Of a stretch of 27,452 bases of DNA, positions 23,690 through 27,452 are shown one piece after another (positions within the stretch are counted from its first letter, which is position 1; every line of letters starts with the position of its first letter). Below the pieces are notes generated by a model. It saw only the letters and a program-made list of their open reading frames with translations. It did not search any database and was not told the origin of the DNA. This stretch comes from Cytophagaceae bacterium (GTDB lineage Bacteria > Bacteroidota > Bacteroidia > Cytophagales > Cytophagaceae), in contig JAGKWN010000053.1 in NCBI GenBank assembly GCA_021151805.1, positions 1 to 27,452 of the forward strand, in the 5' to 3' direction. A program made the translations under genes and the position numbers.

Positions 23690-26600
23690 TTATTTGTAGA
23701 CATTGCCAAGTATCTGCAGCCAGCTCTTATGTTCTTCTCCGCCGCAACCGGCTTTCAGGTAGTAGTAGTAAACACCATCCGGCACATTGTGTGCATTCCA
23801 ATCGTTGTTGTAATTACTTGCACGGAATACTTCTTTGCCCCAGGTGTTATAGATCACCAGCTCAGAATTTTTCGCTACCATCAGTCGTTTGGTATTTTCA
23901 ACTTCCGTGATTCTCAACTCGTCGTTTTTATTATCACCATTTGGAGTAATCAGGTTCGGTACATATAAGTGCTGGTAATTGATTGCTGTCACTTCAACAG
24001 AGTCCAAATCAGTATTGCAATTTGTTGTTTTATCCTGCACATACACATAATATACTTCTTTGATGGCAGATGTTACAATACTGTATGAAGGTGATGTTGT
24101 TTCTGTATAAGACGGAACGCCTTTCTTACTCCATACATAGTTGTATGAATCCTGAGTTGCTGGAGTAACATTGACGGTAAAGCTTATCGTTGAACCTACA
24201 CACAAGGTATCTTCAGGCTGATCAATGGTACTGATGGCAAAGCCGCCTGCGCCAACTGTAACGGTAACGATATCTGAAGACGAACCGCAGGCATCAGATA
24301 TTTCATATTTGAAATCATATGAATTACCTGCCACCAGATTGTTTACCAATACAGAAGTCGGAGATTGGGCAGTTAATGTAATAGATGGTGTTAGTGTTTC
24401 CAATGTCCATGTTCCTGTTCCAAATAATGGGGTGTTGCCTGTAAGTACAACACTTGTATTGCAGGTATTTTTATCTGTACCGGCAAAGGCGGCAATATTG
24501 GGTGCTGCAATTTTCAACGTGTCTGTATTTTCTGCAGAACAGTTATTATTTGTTTCTTTCAGTTTGACAACACTTTGTGTTTGTCCGCCATCTGCTGTTA
24601 GCTGGAATGTGTTTTCTCCGGAGACCATGGTAATATCACCTGAAACAACAGACCATTCATAGGTACTACCATTAGAAGTATTGTCCGGATTTGCTGTGAA
24701 CTGTAATGATGCTGTACCCGGGCATTGTGAGCCGGGTCCTGTAATGGCAGGTTTCTGTACCATAGTTGTTGATACAATGACTGTATCTGTAGCAGTACCG
24801 GTTACATTTGTTACGTTCCATACCAGACGAGCTGTGTCGCCTGTGAATGTAACAGTAGCGGTTGTGCTGTTTGCAGGGTTTACTGTACCGGTGCTGCCGG
24901 CAGCAAATGTCCATACACCCGTTTCACCAGAACCCAGAGACGCATTTAGTTGTGTTGTATGCGTATTACATAATACGATATCAGAACCTGCGTGCGCAGT
25001 AGGTAGTGGCGGAGGTGGAGCGCATGATTTATAAATAGCCGTTACCGGAACACGAGCACAGGCGTTTCCCGCAGTTACTACCCAGCGAAACATACCCGGG
25101 ATAGCATTGTTTGCCCATCCTGAAGTACTATTACCCGTAAAGCTGATTACCCCGTTGTAATTTTGTGGATACGTCATCCCGTTCTGGTACCAGTTCATAT
25201 TTGAGCCATTTGACATTCTAAGAATATAACCTGTACCGACGGGCACTGAAATACCAACAGGCATTTTTAACAGTACTGAGTTTCCTGTTACACAACCTTC
25301 AGCGGCTGTAGGAGTCCAGGAGGCAGATGTTGCAACGACATTTCTCGATGCATCCAAAACCTGAAGCTGTATACCGCCAGATGGACAATTATAAATATGC
25401 ATATCAATATAAACCGAATCAATTGAGATGGCAGTTAGTACATCAAACTTTAATTCTGTTTCAGATTGTACAGATCTTGCTCCCTGTCCGCTTAATCCAT
25501 TACCTGTTAAAGGCAAACCTACAGGAATTCGGAAAGAGGCAGTATCTTCTACATAAAATACATAATCATTTGTTGGTGTTGCAGCAAACGTATAAGAATC
25601 GCTGCCTTTCTGCACCATGTCTGTAAGCGCTGTACTTGTGAGGCTTGTCCACCATTTATACTTTCCTGAATTATTTGGGGATACACTCAAGGTAATATTT
25701 CCCGGATCACAGTAAATCGCATTGGTAGCAAGAGGAGCTTTGGTCGTAATGGTGACCTGTGAAGACTGCATGCCACATAACGGATCGGTCACTTCTACTT
25801 TATATGTACCAGGTGTATTTACATAATATGTTTTCTGAGTATTATCGCCAGGAGCTTCTGTGGGGAAATTTTTATACCATTTATAAGTAACGCCAACGCC
25901 TATAAAGCCTGCATCAAGTGTCACAGAAGCAGGATTACATAATTCAACGTTAGGCCCTAAGTTGATCGAGTACATATTATTGACTACGATTGCATCTGAT
26001 TTTGTACAGGATCCGTTATCGCTTACACAAACAGAGTAAGTACCAGGTTTGGTTGCAGGCAATGTATAAGGAGCAGAAAGACCGGTGCCGCTGGTAACAT
26101 TGCCATCACTATCAACCCATGTAACAATGGTTGTACTGTTTTTGGGAACACCTGCATCCAGTGTGATTCCGCTGCCGCCATTGCCGCATAAGGTTCTGTC
26201 GGGGCCCAGGTTTGGTTGCGGACCTGCTGAACCGTAGGCACAGCCTGGAATGAATGAAATATCATCAATGGCAAAATCAGATTCACCGCCGTTACCGGAG
26301 CAACCTGTAGTTTGTCTTCCTTCTATACTAATGGTTACAGTAGCGGGTGGTGTAGGACCTGAATCCCAAAATGCTTCTACTGGTTTCCATGCACCGCCTG
26401 GGCTTGCTCCACCTATATAAGGTGCCTGAATCACACTGCCAAGATCTGTTCCGTTTACGTCAAAATTTAAAAGGCCCGGATAGTTTGGGTTGTCCTTTAA
26501 TGAGTTGATCCAAACAGAGAAATAATATCTTGTATTGGGCTGAACTGGAATGTTACTTTGTCTCCACAATTTTATACCGGTAACGCACACACCATCGATC

Positions 26601-26917
26601 ATTAAGAACTTATCATCAGAAGATGAGCTATGATCGTTGAAGGTAGCCGAGAAGGCATTGTTGAATGAAGGCATCTGAGAACCTGTACCTACGAAGATGT
26701 AGCCCGGAACAGAAAAGCCTGAAGTGAATATTTTGTACCCATCCGGACCTGTACTAAGGTCTCCGTCAGAATCTGGTGTAAAGGACCAGCCAGTATAATC
26801 TTGCGAGAAGTCACCGTTAACAATCAAGTTCTGACCGGAATTTAAGTCAGCAGGGCATTGGGCCTGTGTGGTCGTCCATGTAATAACCAGAAATAGGATA
26901 AGGAAATATTTATTCAT
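23690..26917 (-). CDS. multidomain exported protein with T9SS type B (gliding motility-associated) sorting domain
   Basis: Protein of 1075 aa. Signal peptide MNKYFLILFLVITWTTTQAQ is followed by a jelly-roll, CBM-like module at about 29-226 (LIVNGDFSQDYTGWSF to FAIDDISFIPGC), then Ig-like/PKD-like repeats beginning with N-LGPD..LC, LGPNVELCNP, AIYCDPG, then a second beta-sandwich (about 480-660), followed by AGSDIVLCNT, KPAITGPGSQCP, FAGTDKNTCN and QPEDTLCVG repeats. Residues 983-1075 are the CHU_C sorting signal: LITPNGDNKNDELRI, SELVIYNTWGKEVFR, DGVYYYYLKAG, SWLQIL. It is secreted by the type 9 system and type B signals are usually handled with a SprF/PorP partner, not found here. No catalytic domain is visible, so an adhesin or surface-binding role is inferred. 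Start at ATG 26917; an upstream TTG is rejected. Confidence 0.9.
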   Translation of the reverse strand: MNKYFLILFLVITWTTTQAQCPADLNSGQNLIVNGDFSQDYTGWSFTPDSDGDLSTGPDGYKIFTSGFSVPGYIFVGTGSQMPSFNNAFSATFNDHSSSSDDKFLMIDGVCVTGIKLWRQSNIPVQPNTRYYFSVWINSLKDNPNYPGLLNFDVNGTDLGSVIQAPYIGGASPGGAWKPVEAFWDSGPTPPATVTISIEGRQTTGCSGNGGESDFAIDDISFIPGCAYGSAGPQPNLGPDRTLCGNGGSGITLDAGVPKNSTTIVTWVDSDGNVTSGTGLSAPYTLPATKPGTYSVCVSDNGSCTKSDAIVVNNMYSINLGPNVELCNPASVTLDAGFIGVGVTYKWYKNFPTEAPGDNTQKTYYVNTPGTYKVEVTDPLCGMQSSQVTITTKAPLATNAIYCDPGNITLSVSPNNSGKYKWWTSLTSTALTDMVQKGSDSYTFAATPTNDYVFYVEDTASFRIPVGLPLTGNGLSGQGARSVQSETELKFDVLTAISIDSVYIDMHIYNCPSGGIQLQVLDASRNVVATSASWTPTAAEGCVTGNSVLLKMPVGISVPVGTGYILRMSNGSNMNWYQNGMTYPQNYNGVISFTGNSTSGWANNAIPGMFRWVVTAGNACARVPVTAIYKSCAPPPPLPTAHAGSDIVLCNTHTTQLNASLGSGETGVWTFAAGSTGTVNPANSTTATVTFTGDTARLVWNVTNVTGTATDTVIVSTTMVQKPAITGPGSQCPGTASLQFTANPDNTSNGSTYEWSVVSGDITMVSGENTFQLTADGGQTQSVVKLKETNNNCSAENTDTLKIAAPNIAAFAGTDKNTCNTSVVLTGNTPLFGTGTWTLETLTPSITLTAQSPTSVLVNNLVAGNSYDFKYEISDACGSSSDIVTVTVGAGGFAISTIDQPEDTLCVGSTISFTVNVTPATQDSYNYVWSKKGVPSYTETTSPSYSIVTSAIKEVYYVYVQDKTTNCNTDLDSVEVTAINYQHLYVPNLITPNGDNKNDELRITEVENTKRLMVAKNSELVIYNTWGKEVFRASNYNNDWNAHNVPDGVYYYYLKAGCGGEEHKSWLQILGNVYK

Positions 26918-27093
26918 TATTATAATTAATGAGTTCAATTTTCCTTTTTATACTTTTGATCCTATAAAAGGTTGTTTAAATGCAATAAAACATGCTTTTT
27001 GTGTGTAAATTCGGCATGCTGATTCAAAAATCAGAATAAATTCTACTTAAAATTGTAATAACATATGTTAAAAGTCTATTGGATTATTCCAAG

Positions 27094-27369
27094 TTAGATA
27101 TTTTCTGATGTAATAAATCCTTTAAGTTTGGATTCTATCAGATTACAATTGACAAAAAAGGGTTTTTCTGTGATATCAAACGTTGCTACGTTGGAAGTGA
27201 TGGAATAAGAGCCTTTGACCTGACCAAGTGGTGTTGATAAAGAAAAATTTCCCGCCGATTCATTGCCTTCAAAAGTAGCACCGTCATTGTTGAGTATCGC
27301 TTTTTTAGCACGTGCTACTAAAATTTCAGCTTTTTCATTAAAAGGGAAAGTAAAATGGCAGTCAGACAT
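27094..27369 (-). CDS. conserved small protein, PHA-system-like
   Basis: Protein of 91 aa, soluble, no signal peptide: MSDCHFTFPFNEKAEILVARAKKAILNNDG, then GQVKGSYSITSNVATFDITEKPFFVNCNLIESKLKGFI. The order helix, G-x-F, V-x-G-x-Y and 'KPFFV' matches a small conserved Bacteroidota family I recall without function; resemblance to the polyhydroxyalkanoate-system (PHA_gran_rgn) fold is a guess. Start is the ATG at 27369, preceded by T/A-rich sequence at the window edge. Upstream of it (27370-27452) nothing else is seen. Confidence 0.65.
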   Translation of the reverse strand: MSDCHFTFPFNEKAEILVARAKKAILNNDGATFEGNESAGNFSLSTPLGQVKGSYSITSNVATFDITEKPFFVNCNLIESKLKGFITSENI

Positions 27370-27452
27370 AATTGGTTATTTTTTTTGTTTGTTTTCAAAA
27401 GTACATACTAAAAATTAAAAAAACATTTCTCTGTATTTTTCATGAATCAGAT

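Noticed and set aside
25327..25626. A 99-aa frame opposite the T9SS substrate
   Set aside because: Shadow of the repeat-rich coding strand; no motif.

Overview
The window looks like chromosomal DNA of a Bacteroidota member of the Cytophagales, probably Cytophaga hutchinsonii or a close relative (recognition from protein style, not a database match). The pointers are a type 9 secretion (T9SS) substrate with a 'gliding motility-associated' type B sorting domain, a DUF3078 protein, a TamB divergent from TsaD, Bacteroidota-style promoter elements (TAnnTTTG) and few Shine-Dalgarno sites. Most content is ordinary housekeeping or small accessory genes. No phage, plasmid, CRISPR or classical insertion sequence is visible.

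Layout. (1) 1-7457: a DUF3078 outer-membrane-type protein on +, then a leftward operon tamB - phr (photolyase) - small exported protein, whose genes overlap or nearly touch. (2) 7461-8940: tsaD and smpB on +, translation-quality genes, with tsaD starting 3 bases from the tamB start. (3) 8942-9119: a nested inverted-repeat element, then an NlpC/P60 peptidase and a small membrane protein. (4) 10414-10950: a long non-coding stretch with two strong hairpins, leading to rpsA and its promoter; rpsA is followed by a terminator, tRNA-Cys and a second terminator. (5) 13185-18042: a hotdog thioesterase, then two homologous 69-aa proteins that bracket an aldo/keto reductase, a sorbosone-dehydrogenase-like lipoprotein, an AhpD-like protein and a Crp/Fnr regulator. 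(6) 18099-20240: a leftward cluster of four genes (a possible HolD-like protein, two exported unknowns, a periplasmic rhodanese). (7) 20456-23619: a deoxyhypusine-synthase-like enzyme, a GxxExxY nuclease-fold gene inside terminal inverted repeats, a YdeI/DUF1905 protein, an FMN reductase and a DUF1569 protein. (8) 23690-27369: a 1075-aa multidomain T9SS type B substrate and a 91-aa conserved protein.

The best candidates for something undescribed are the nested palindromic element at 8942-9119, the pair of 69-aa paralogues with long untranslated upstream regions, the structured region at 10613-10790 upstream of rpsA, and the GxxExxY gene carried between inverted repeats. I did not find a clear multi-gene novel system. 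Enzyme families are called from motifs read by eye; no similarity search was possible.
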